This document shows positions 1-5,473 of a stretch of DNA of 5,942 nucleotides, piece by piece. The notes under the pieces are model-generated. The model saw only the letters and a program-made list of their open reading frames with translations, did no database searches and was not told where the DNA came from. The DNA is from JBGUVL01 sp045134375 (GTDB lineage: Bacteria > Bacillota_I > Bacilli_A > Erysipelotrichales > Erysipelotrichaceae): positions 1 through 5,942 of the forward strand of contig JBGUVL010000044.1 in the NCBI GenBank assembly GCA_045134375.1, in the 5' to 3' direction. Position 1 is the stretch's first letter. The number at the start of each line of letters is the position of its first letter. Position numbers and translations under genes: made by a program.

Positions 1-9
1 TTCGATGAA

Positions 10-86
<77 letters not shown>

Positions 87-109
87 ACATCCTCACCGAA
101 TGCTTATTT

Positions 110-138
110 ATAATACCTCAATTTTTTTTAGAATGCAA
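110..138 (-). promoter_or_regulatory. sigma-A type promoter for tRNA-Ile
   Basis: On the minus strand, TTGCAT (133-138) and TATTAT (110-115) are separated by exactly 17 bp, a good fit to the vegetative -35/-10 pattern. Transcription would start near 103, giving a leader of about 17 nt before the tRNA 5' end at 86. The -35 box begins only about 15 bases after the stop codon of the lipoprotein gene, and no convincing terminator separates them, so readthrough from that gene could also feed the tRNA. Confidence 0.6.
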
Positions 139-152
139 GTACTTTTTTTAAT

Positions 153-605
153 TTATTTCAATTTTTCACAAGAATAAATACCACTTGCTTGATACAAATC
201 TAAAATTGTATCAATAGAATCCATTTCGCCATAATTCCCTACATTCAAAATATCTTCATTGATATCATATTCTTCCATAACTATCGTAATTTCCATAGTA
301 ATCTTATTTTCTGTTTCTTCTTTTTGTATATTAACGCTAACCCCTTTCTCATTTTTTGCCTTTGCATACTGCGTTGTAATCATTTCAAAATAATTATCCA
401 ACGAGCTTTCATAAAGCTCATCTTCACTAAAAATCAGATAACTTTTATTATGAATCTTAGTGATATTTTTTTCATCATCATAAAAATAAGTTACTTTTAC
501 ACCAGCTTGATCATTATTGATCAATTCACAAGTTACTGACTTTGCTTCCTTTGAACCACAACTACAAAGCAACACCAATAACATTATTATAATTATTTTT
601 TTCAT
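153..605 (-). CDS. small lipoprotein, YehR/DUF1307-like
   Basis: A 150-residue predicted lipoprotein. The N-terminus MKK followed by a run of Ile/Leu/Val/Met and the lipobox L13-C14-S15-C16 is a type II signal peptide, so the mature protein should be lipidated at Cys16 and held on the outer face of the membrane. The mature part is about 135 residues, acidic, with two further cysteines (C26 and C146, near either end) that could form a disulfide. The pattern (VTYFYDDEKNITK, then a central MITTQYAKAK, an ITMEI strand and a final DLYQASG helix) resembles, from memory, the YehR/DUF1307 lipoproteins, whose function is unknown. An in-frame ATG at 617 would add MDDL, but it would put acidic residues before the signal peptide and leave only about 8 nt of leader after the predicted start of transcription, so 605 is preferred. 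The ribosome site (GAGATGGA, near 618-611) is weak. The gene appears monocistronic. Confidence 0.85.
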   Translation of the reverse strand: MKKIIIIMLLVLLCSCGSKEAKSVTCELINNDQAGVKVTYFYDDEKNITKIHNKSYLIFSEDELYESSLDNYFEMITTQYAKAKNEKGVSVNIQKEETENKITMEITIVMEEYDINEDILNVGNYGEMDSIDTILDLYQASGIYSCEKLK

Positions 606-631
606 CAAATCGTCCATCTCTTTCTTTTCTG

Positions 632-660
632 ATTATATCATAGCCTTTTTTCATTTCCAA
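632..660 (-). promoter_or_regulatory. strong promoter for the lipoprotein gene
   Basis: On the minus strand, TTGGAA (655-660), a 17-bp spacer and a perfect TATAAT (632-637) preceded by TGA form an extended -10 promoter. The expected start of transcription is near 625, about 20 nt before the ATG at 605. The promoter begins just beyond the gltA terminator, which makes the lipoprotein gene an independent unit. Confidence 0.75.
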
Positions 661-678
661 TTTTCTTTTTTCAGTAAT

Positions 679-707
679 AAAAAGATGTACTTTTCAGCAC
701 ATCTTTT
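679..707 (-). terminator. intrinsic terminator after gltA
   Basis: An 11-bp inverted repeat with a 6-nt loop (680-690 against 697-707, with one G-U pair when read as minus-strand RNA) starts about 10 bases past the gltA stop codon. On the minus strand it is followed by a short T run (TTTTTATT). On the plus strand it is followed by CTCTTTTTT, so it could act in both directions, although no plus-strand gene precedes it. The stem is AT-rich and the minus-strand T tract is short, so it may be leaky. Confidence 0.65.
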
Positions 708-717
708 CTCTTTTTTA

Positions 718-2103
718 CTATTTATTTTGAATATATTCATCCATTGCTTTAGCAGCCGTTTTACCAGCACCCATTGCCAAAATTACCGTTGCCGCACCAG
801 TAACTGCATCACCACCAGCGTAAACACCTTCACGGGTTGTTTTTCCATTTTCATCAGCAATTAAACATCCCCACTTATTTGCCTCTAATCCTTCCGTTGT
901 AGAACGAATCAATGGATTTGGAGATGTACCAATGGACATAATCATACAATCAGCATCAATAACGAAATTACTTCCTTCAACCGGAATTGGTCTTCTTCTT
1001 CCAGAAGCATCTGGTTCTCCTAATTCCATCTTAACACATTCAATTCCAACACAGTTTCCGTTTTCATCACCGATGACACGAACTGGATTTGTCAATGTTT
1101 TAAAGATAATTCCTTCTTCTTCTGCATGTTCAACTTCTTCCTTACGAGCAGGTAATTCATTCATGCTTCGACGATAGATGATATAGACTTCTTCACAACC
1201 AACACGTTTTGCACAACGTGCCGCATCCATTGCAACATTACCACCGCCGATGATAGCAGCTTTCTTCGCGTGGAAGATTGGAGTATCAACACCATTTTCA
1301 TATGCTTTCATCAAATTGAAACGAGTTAGGAATTCGTTTGCAGAAAATACCCCTTTCAAGTTTTCTCCTGGCATCTTCATAAAATTAGGAAGACCTGCAC
1401 CACTACCAATGAATACAGCTTCGTATCCCATTTCAAATAATTCATCGATTTCTAACACCTTACCGATTACCATGTTTGTTTCAATTTTAACACCCATCTT
1501 TTTCAATCCATCAATTTCTTTCTGTACGATGGCTTTAGGAAGACGGAATTCAGGAATACCATAAACTAATACCCCACCAGCTTTATGTAACGCTTCAAAA
1601 ATATGAACTTCATATCCTTTATTTGCCAAATCACCTGCACAGGTTAATCCCGAAGGTCCTGCACCAATAATTGCTACTTTGTGTCCATTTGGAGCAGGCA
1701 CGCTAACTTCATCCGTTCCATGTGCCATATGATAGTCCGCAACAAATCTTTCCAAACGTCCAATCGCAACTGGTTCATGTTTAATACCACGAACACATTT
1801 TGATTCACACTGTGTTTCTTGAGGACATACACGTCCACATACAGCAGGTAATGAACTAGTTTCCTTTATAATTTGATAAGCTGCTTCAAATTCTCCTTCT
1901 TTTATCTTTGCGATAAACTCAGGAATATTTACCGCAACAGGACAACCTGAAATACATGGTTTATGTTTACAATGCAAACATCTTTCTGCTTCTTCCATTG
2001 CCTGTTCTTTCGTATATCCAAGTGCTACTTCTTCAAAGTTTTTATTTCTTACATTTGGATCCTGTACTGGCATTGCTACTTTATTAGGGGCCATGTTTGG
2101 CAT
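718..2103 (-). CDS. gltA: NADPH-dependent glutamate synthase-like / NfnB subunit
   Basis: A 461-residue FeS flavoprotein of the glutamate synthase small-subunit family, the usual length for GltA/NfnB. An N-terminal domain carries two cysteine groups for [4Fe-4S] clusters: C42, C45, C50, C54 and C89, C93, C99, C103. An FAD-binding GAGPSG follows at 147-152, then a second Rossmann motif GGGNVA at 286-291 with YRRS (310-313) for NADP(H), and a C-terminal AGGD (429-432) FAD motif. Because it is one nucleotide downstream of nfnA, the likeliest role is the large subunit of NADH-dependent ferredoxin:NADP+ oxidoreductase, a cytosolic complex that couples NADH and reduced ferredoxin to NADP+ reduction by electron bifurcation or confurcation. 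A true glutamate synthase role is less likely, since no large glutamate synthase subunit is nearby. The reading frame is open to 2199, but the start at 2103 (MPNMAPNK) has a strong ribosome site and matches the family N-terminus. The stop is TAG. Confidence 0.95.
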   Translation of the reverse strand: MPNMAPNKVAMPVQDPNVRNKNFEEVALGYTKEQAMEEAERCLHCKHKPCISGCPVAVNIPEFIAKIKEGEFEAAYQIIKETSSLPAVCGRVCPQETQCESKCVRGIKHEPVAIGRLERFVADYHMAHGTDEVSVPAPNGHKVAIIGAGPSGLTCAGDLANKGYEVHIFEALHKAGGVLVYGIPEFRLPKAIVQKEIDGLKKMGVKIETNMVIGKVLEIDELFEMGYEAVFIGSGAGLPNFMKMPGENLKGVFSANEFLTRFNLMKAYENGVDTPIFHAKKAAIIGGGNVAMDAARCAKRVGCEEVYIIYRRSMNELPARKEEVEHAEEEGIIFKTLTNPVRVIGDENGNCVGIECVKMELGEPDASGRRRPIPVEGSNFVIDADCMIMSIGTSPNPLIRSTTEGLEANKWGCLIADENGKTTREGVYAGGDAVTGAATVILAMGAGKTAAKAMDEYIQNK

Positions 2104-2104
2104 A

Positions 2105-2947
2105 TTAAGCCACCTCCTTGTGGAATAAGTTACAGTCTTCATCTCTTGCTTTTGCTTCAAATTCAGCATATTGTCTACTTCTTGACATAGCTTCATCAAA
2201 ATCTACTAAATGACCATCAAAATCAGGTCCATCAACACAGGCAAATTTAGTTTCTCCACCGACTGTTAAACGACAACATCCGCACATACCAGTGCCATCG
2301 ATCATAATAGGATTCATGCTGACGATTGTTTTAACGTTGTATTTCTTCGTAACTTCACATACAAACTTCATCATAATTAATGGTCCAATGGCAATCACTT
2401 CATCAAAAGTTTCACCTTTGCTCAATAAATCTTCTAATACATTAGTAACTAATGCCTTAGTTCCTGTACTTCCATCGTCACTTACCAAATACAAATGATC
2501 ACTAACAGCATTGAATTCATCCTGTAAAATTACTAAATCTTTGTTTCTAAATCCAGTGATACAAGTAACTTCTGTGCCATTTTCGTGAAGTGCTTTTGCT
2601 GTTGGATAAGCAATCGCACATCCTACCCCTCCACCAATAACACATACTTTTTTCATTCCATCCACGTGAGAAGCAACACCTAATGGACCAACAAAATCCA
2701 ATACTTCATCACCAACACGAAGATTATTCAAAACTTTCGTTGTTTTTCCAACGATTTGGAAAATAATCGTTACCGTTCCTTTCTCTCTATCATAATCGGC
2801 AATTGTTAATGGAATTCTTTCTCCTAATTCATGGGCACGAATAATGATAAACTGTCCCGCCTTTGCTTTTTTCGCAATGCGTGGAGCTTCAATCACTAAT
2901 TTCGTAACTGTAGGATTTAATTCTTCTCTTTCTACAATTTTAAACAT
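2105..2947 (-). CDS. nfnA: NfnA-type ferredoxin:NADP+ oxidoreductase subunit (sulfide/dihydroorotate dehydrogenase-like FAD protein)
   Basis: A 280-residue flavoprotein of the ferredoxin-NADP reductase superfamily, the usual size for NfnA. The N-terminal barrel (about 1-95) holds the FAD-binding RIPLTI (44-49). The nucleotide-binding domain begins at VCVIGGGVG (101-109) and would bind NAD(H). Near the C-terminus, D217, C222, C225 and C237 (within DGTGMCGCCR and FACVDGPDFDGH) fit the [2Fe-2S] site of this family, in which an Asp joins three Cys ligands. With the adjacent GltA-like partner it should form the soluble NfnAB complex, with NADH reacting on this subunit. The same family includes PyrK-like and sulfide dehydrogenase subunits, but the pairing makes Nfn the best reading. 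The start at 2947 (MFKIVERE) has AAAGGAG 5 nt upstream. The frame stays open to 3055, but that extension runs through a terminator hairpin. The last codons carry the gltA ribosome site. Confidence 0.93.
   Translation of the reverse strand: MFKIVEREELNPTVTKLVIEAPRIAKKAKAGQFIIIRAHELGERIPLTIADYDREKGTVTIIFQIVGKTTKVLNNLRVGDEVLDFVGPLGVASHVDGMKKVCVIGGGVGCAIAYPTAKALHENGTEVTCITGFRNKDLVILQDEFNAVSDHLYLVSDDGSTGTKALVTNVLEDLLSKGETFDEVIAIGPLIMMKFVCEVTKKYNVKTIVSMNPIMIDGTGMCGCCRLTVGGETKFACVDGPDFDGHLVDFDEAMSRSRQYAEFEAKARDEDCNLFHKEVA
2110..2119 (-). promoter_or_regulatory. gltA ribosome binding site inside the end of nfnA
   Basis: AAGGAGGTGG, a near-perfect Shine-Dalgarno sequence, lies 6 nt before the gltA ATG at 2103. 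It also encodes nfnA residues K277, E278, V279 and part of A280. It decides the gltA start against the upstream in-frame ATG codons and implies translational coupling that keeps the two subunits in balance. Confidence 0.85.
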
Positions 2948-2962
2948 GAGTACTCCTTTCGC

Positions 2963-2977
2963 ATGACATAATGTCAT
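2963..2977. promoter_or_regulatory. 15-bp perfect palindrome before nfnA (possible operator)
   Basis: ATGACAT-A-ATGTCAT is perfectly symmetric, 7 bp each side of one central base. It ends 3 bp upstream of the nfnA Shine-Dalgarno sequence (2953-2959) and lies at or just after the likely transcription start. The one-base centre makes a stable RNA hairpin unlikely, so a repressor-binding DNA site is the better explanation. I do not recognise it as a consensus for Rex, Fur/PerR, CodY or GlnR. Confidence 0.5.
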
Positions 2978-3013
2978 CACATACAATATAATTCTACCCC
3001 AATCAAGAAAAAA
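2978..3013 (-). promoter_or_regulatory. probable nfnA-gltA promoter region, boxes uncertain
   Basis: A promoter is expected here because a strong terminator precedes nfnA, but no arrangement is clean. On the minus strand TATATT (2985-2990) is a fair -10 box, yet the sequence 17 bp upstream is only the T run of the terminator. TTGATT (3001-3006) is a fair -35 box, yet 17 bp downstream it meets TATGTG (2978-2983). TAGAAT (2991-2996) is a further -10 candidate. A poor core promoter would suit control by an activator or an alternative sigma factor. Confidence 0.35.
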
Positions 3014-3040
3014 AAGAAACCCCTTTCGTAGGGGTTTCTT
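3008..3040 (-). terminator. strong intrinsic terminator of the serCA operon
   Basis: A perfect 11-bp stem (3014-3024 with 3030-3040, including four consecutive G-C pairs) closes a 5-nt loop. On the minus strand it is followed by eight T residues (3008-3015). It begins about 20 bases after the serA stop codon. This separates the serine operon from the nfnA-gltA operon. Confidence 0.93.
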
Positions 3041-3059
3041 ATGAAAATTGAACACAATG

Positions 3060-4217
3060 TTAATAATAAACTTGAACTTTTAAAATAGCAGGAATCTTTT
3101 CTAATTCTGCCACAATATCCGTCCCTTTCGCTTCATCAACATCAACGATCGTATAGGCATATTCACCTTTTGATTTATTTAACATATTCGCAATATTTAA
3201 ACCTTTTGCAGATACCGTTTGTGAAATTTGTGCCAACATATTTGGAACATTATGATGGAAACAAGTGATACGAACTTCACCGGAACGTTCCATACTACAG
3301 TTTGGTAAATTAACCGCATTCTTTATATTTCCATTTTCTAGATAATCACGCAACTGATTCACCGCCATTACAGCACAATTTTCCTCTGATTCTGGAGTGC
3401 TTGCACCCAAATGAGGAATGCAAATCGTATTTTTTTGATGCATTATTTTTTCATCCGGGAAATCGCATACATAATGTGCAACCTTTCCTTCGTTCAGTGC
3501 TTTTACCATAGCTTTTTGATCAACGAGTCCACCGCGCGCAAAATTTAAAATATTAACTCCATCTTTCATTTTTGCCAACGCTACCACATCAATCATTGCT
3601 TTTGTCTTATCATTTAATGGGACATGAATCGTAATATAATCACTATTTCGATAAATTTCATCTAAGGATTTTACCAATTTTACATTGCGGGATAATTGCC
3701 ATGCTGCCTGAACTGATAAATATGGATCATAACCATATACTTCCATTCCTAGATGCAGTGCTAAATTAGCTACTTTAATCCCGATTGCCCCTAGTCCAAT
3801 GACACCAAGCGCTTTACCTTCTAATTCACTACCTTTAAATCTACTTTTTTCTGCTTCGACTAATTCTGCAATCCCTTCTTTTTGTTTTACACCTTCCAAC
3901 CAATTCACTGCTTGATACACTGGTCTCGCTGCCAACAACATACCAGCGATAACAAGTTCTTTTACCGCATTGGCATTAGCGCCAGGAGTATTAAATACAA
4001 CGATTCCTTTTTCTGAACATTTGGTAATCGGAATATTATTGGTTCCTGCACCAGCTCTCGCAATGGCTTTTAAATTATCATTTAATTCAATATCATGCAG
4101 TTTTGCACTTCTTACTAAAATGGCATCTTCTTCTGTTATTGTATCCGAATATTCGTACTGGTCATCAAAAAGATCCAACCCTTTTTTTGCAATTTTATTA
4201 TATAATTTGATTTTCAT
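3060..4217 (-). CDS. serA: D-3-phosphoglycerate dehydrogenase, short form with ACT-like domain
   Basis: A 385-residue cytosolic NAD-dependent dehydrogenase that oxidises 3-phosphoglycerate to 3-phosphohydroxypyruvate, the first step of serine synthesis. The substrate domain has RAGAGTNNI (54-62). The NAD-binding Rossmann motif GLGAIG (141-146) is followed by D164. The 2-hydroxyacid dehydrogenase catalytic residues appear as R228 (NFARGG), E256 (CDFPDE) and H269 (PHLGAST). The E-to-H loop is 13 residues against about 23 in E. coli SerA, and CDFPDE lacks one residue of the usual DVFP motif; both seem typical of short Bacillota forms. Residues about 315-385 (VRITCFHHNVPNMLAQIS through VQVYY) form an ACT-like domain that could mediate serine feedback. 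The protein is far shorter than the roughly 530-residue form with an extra intervening domain. Its ATG directly abuts the serC stop codon, with AAAAGGAG (4227-4234) inside serC. Confidence 0.96.
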   Translation of the reverse strand: MKIKLYNKIAKKGLDLFDDQYEYSDTITEEDAILVRSAKLHDIELNDNLKAIARAGAGTNNIPITKCSEKGIVVFNTPGANANAVKELVIAGMLLAARPVYQAVNWLEGVKQKEGIAELVEAEKSRFKGSELEGKALGVIGLGAIGIKVANLALHLGMEVYGYDPYLSVQAAWQLSRNVKLVKSLDEIYRNSDYITIHVPLNDKTKAMIDVVALAKMKDGVNILNFARGGLVDQKAMVKALNEGKVAHYVCDFPDEKIMHQKNTICIPHLGASTPESEENCAVMAVNQLRDYLENGNIKNAVNLPNCSMERSGEVRITCFHHNVPNMLAQISQTVSAKGLNIANMLNKSKGEYAYTIVDVDEAKGTDIVAELEKIPAILKVQVYY

Positions 4218-5297
4218 TTATTGATTCTCCTTTTCAAATTTGCTCATAAACGCAACAAGTTTTTCTACTCCTTCTACTGGCATTGCATTATAAATAGAAG
4301 CACGCATACCACCTACGGAACGATGACCCTTGATATTGACAAATCCAGCCGCGCTTACCTCTTTAATAAACTTCGCATCAAGATCTGCATTTCCTGTAAT
4401 AAATGGAACATTCATTAACGAACGATCCTCTTTTTCAACAGTTCCTTTAAACATATTTGATTGATCCAAGAAATCATAAAGGATTTTTGCTTTCTTTACA
4501 TTAATTTCTTTCATGTTATCTAATCCACCAATCTCTTCTTCAATCCATTTCAATACTAGTCCACAAATGTAAATCGCATAAGTTGGTGGTGTATTAAACA
4601 TACTAGCATTTTCCACATGCGTCTTATAATCTAGCATCGTTGGTAGATTATCTGGTGTTTCTTTTAATAAATCTTCTCGAATAATTACAACCGTCAATCC
4701 AGCTGGTCCCATATTCTTTTGTGCTCCGGCAAAGATAACGCCATATTTCTTTACATCAACTGGTTCACTTAAGATACAACTTGACATATCTGCTACCAAT
4801 GGAATATCACCGGTATCTGGAAGCTCTTTGTATTTAGTTCCATAAATTGTATTATTTTCACAAATATAGAAATAATCAATATCTTTTGGAATTTCATAAC
4901 CTTTTGGAATATAAGAGAAGGTTTTATCTTCACTCGATGCGACTAGCTCACATTTTCCAATCTTCTTTAATTCCTTCATTGCCTTTTTACTCCAGTTTCC
5001 TGTATTAACAAGTCCCGCTTTTCCATTCTTTCCTAATAAATTTAATGGAATCATCGCAAACTGAGTACTAGCTCCTCCCTGGAGAAACAACACCTTATAA
5101 TTATCTGGTATATTCATTAAGCGTCTTAAACGCTCTTCACAATCCTGGATAATGGCAGTAAAGTCTTTCGAGCGATGACTCATCTCCAATACTGACTGTC
5201 CACTGCTACCATATTCCAACATTTCAGCTGCCGCCGTTTTTAGTACCCACTCTGGCATCATAGATGGTCCTGCACTAAAATTATATACTCTACTCAT
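4218..5297 (-). CDS. serC: phosphoserine aminotransferase
   Basis: A 359-residue PLP-dependent class V aminotransferase, the expected length for SerC. It converts 3-phosphohydroxypyruvate and glutamate to O-phospho-L-serine and 2-oxoglutarate, and may also serve pyridoxal phosphate synthesis in organisms with that pathway. The N-terminus NFSAGPS, H41-R42 for substrate phosphate, LQGGAST (72-78), W102 stacking on the cofactor, the PLP lysine K194 in GAQKNMGPAG, NTPPTY (235-240) and the substrate-binding GHRSVGGMRASIYNA (324-338) are all present, so the enzyme looks intact. GAGGAGG (5306-5312) is 8 nt before the ATG. It is the first gene of the serCA operon, placed to feed on the product of SerA. 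No phosphoserine phosphatase of the usual SerB type is in the window. Confidence 0.97.
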   Translation of the reverse strand: MSRVYNFSAGPSMMPEWVLKTAAAEMLEYGSSGQSVLEMSHRSKDFTAIIQDCEERLRRLMNIPDNYKVLFLQGGASTQFAMIPLNLLGKNGKAGLVNTGNWSKKAMKELKKIGKCELVASSEDKTFSYIPKGYEIPKDIDYFYICENNTIYGTKYKELPDTGDIPLVADMSSCILSEPVDVKKYGVIFAGAQKNMGPAGLTVVIIREDLLKETPDNLPTMLDYKTHVENASMFNTPPTYAIYICGLVLKWIEEEIGGLDNMKEINVKKAKILYDFLDQSNMFKGTVEKEDRSLMNVPFITGNADLDAKFIKEVSAAGFVNIKGHRSVGGMRASIYNAMPVEGVEKLVAFMSKFEKENQ

Positions 5298-5332
5298 ACA
5301 TAAATCCTCCTCGCCTTACTTAGCGTGGTTTT

Positions 5333-5361
5333 ATCATAACACTATTTACATTTTGTTTCAA
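5333..5361 (-). promoter_or_regulatory. serCA promoter
   Basis: On the minus strand, TTGAAA (5356-5361), a 17-bp spacer and TATGAT (5333-5338) preceded by TGT form an extended -10 vegetative promoter. Transcription should start near 5326, leaving about 28 nt before the serC ATG, too short for a riboswitch or T-box leader. A TTTACATT half-site (5345-5352) lies inside the spacer, and a full inverted repeat sits just upstream of the -35 box, so control at the DNA level is likely. Confidence 0.75.
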
Positions 5362-5365
5362 GTGT

Positions 5366-5384
5366 TTTGTAAAACGTTTACAAA
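5366..5384. promoter_or_regulatory. inverted repeat, operator candidate 1 (serC side)
   Basis: TTTGTAAA-ACG-TTTACAAA is a perfect 8-N3-8 inverted repeat. Its centre is about 49 bp upstream of the predicted serC transcription start, and it ends 4 bp from the serC -35 box. It shares the 15-bp core TGTAAA-N3-TTTACA with the repeat at 5410-5428. It resembles a catabolite-control (cre) site on one half only, because the left TG is one base out of register. Confidence 0.65.
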
Positions 5385-5409
5385 CATTTTTGTAATCAGT
5401 TTCATTTCG

Positions 5410-5428
5410 AATGTAAACTCTTTACATT
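5410..5428. promoter_or_regulatory. inverted repeat, operator candidate 2 (PHP gene side)
   Basis: AATGTAAA-CTC-TTTACATT is a second perfect 8-N3-8 inverted repeat with the same TGTAAA-N3-TTTACA core. Its centre is 44 bp from that of the first, roughly four helical turns. Its right half-site TTTACA is also the -35 box of the plus-strand promoter, so a bound protein should block RNA polymerase there. Both repeats lie between the two predicted transcription starts and so are not transcribed from either promoter, which favours DNA operators over RNA hairpins. Confidence 0.65.
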
Positions 5429-5448
5429 TCGTTGTTATTGAGTATAAT
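5421..5448 (+). promoter_or_regulatory. promoter of the PHP-domain gene
   Basis: TTTACA (5421-5426), a 16-bp spacer and a perfect TATAAT (5443-5448) form a strong vegetative promoter. The start of transcription should fall near 5455, about 19 nt before the ATG at 5474, leaving just enough room for the GGGAGAG ribosome site (5461-5467). The -35 box overlaps operator candidate 2. Confidence 0.75.
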
Positions 5449-5473
5449 AGAAAAAAACAAGGGAGAGTTTAGT

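Noticed and set aside
606..617. Lipoprotein start at 617 (MDDLMKK)
   Set aside because: It would place two acidic residues before the signal peptide and leave about 8 nt of leader from the predicted promoter; kept only as an alternative.
324..864. Plus-strand open frames at 324-539 and 517-864
   Set aside because: They are antisense to the lipoprotein gene and gltA, have low-complexity Phe/Ile/Ser-rich translations and show no family resemblance.
2104..2199. Longer gltA start at 2199 (about 32 extra residues)
   Set aside because: The extension overlaps the end of nfnA in another frame, has no ribosome site, and the family N-terminus MPNMAPNK with a strong Shine-Dalgarno sequence begins at 2103.
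932..2498. Plus-strand open frames at 932-1177, 1250-1564, 1963-2190 and 2292-2498
   Set aside because: All are antisense shadows of gltA and nfnA with no recognisable domain.
2948..3055. Longer nfnA start at 3055
   Set aside because: The extension would translate through the serA terminator hairpin and its T tract; the start at 2947 has a proper ribosome site and fits the family length.
3970..4418. Plus-strand open frames at 3970-4224 and 4221-4418
   Set aside because: Antisense to well-supported serA and serC coding sequence.
5298..5332. T-box or serine riboswitch leader before serC
   Set aside because: The predicted leader is only about 28 nt, with no room for a structured element.
5366..5384. 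Catabolite-control (cre) site
   Set aside because: The right half and central CG fit, but the left TG is one base out of register and the matching repeat at 5410-5428 lacks the CG, so a different regulator explains both better.
5366..5428. GlnR/TnrA nitrogen-control boxes
   Set aside because: Those need seven bases between TGTNA and TNACA; both repeats here have five.
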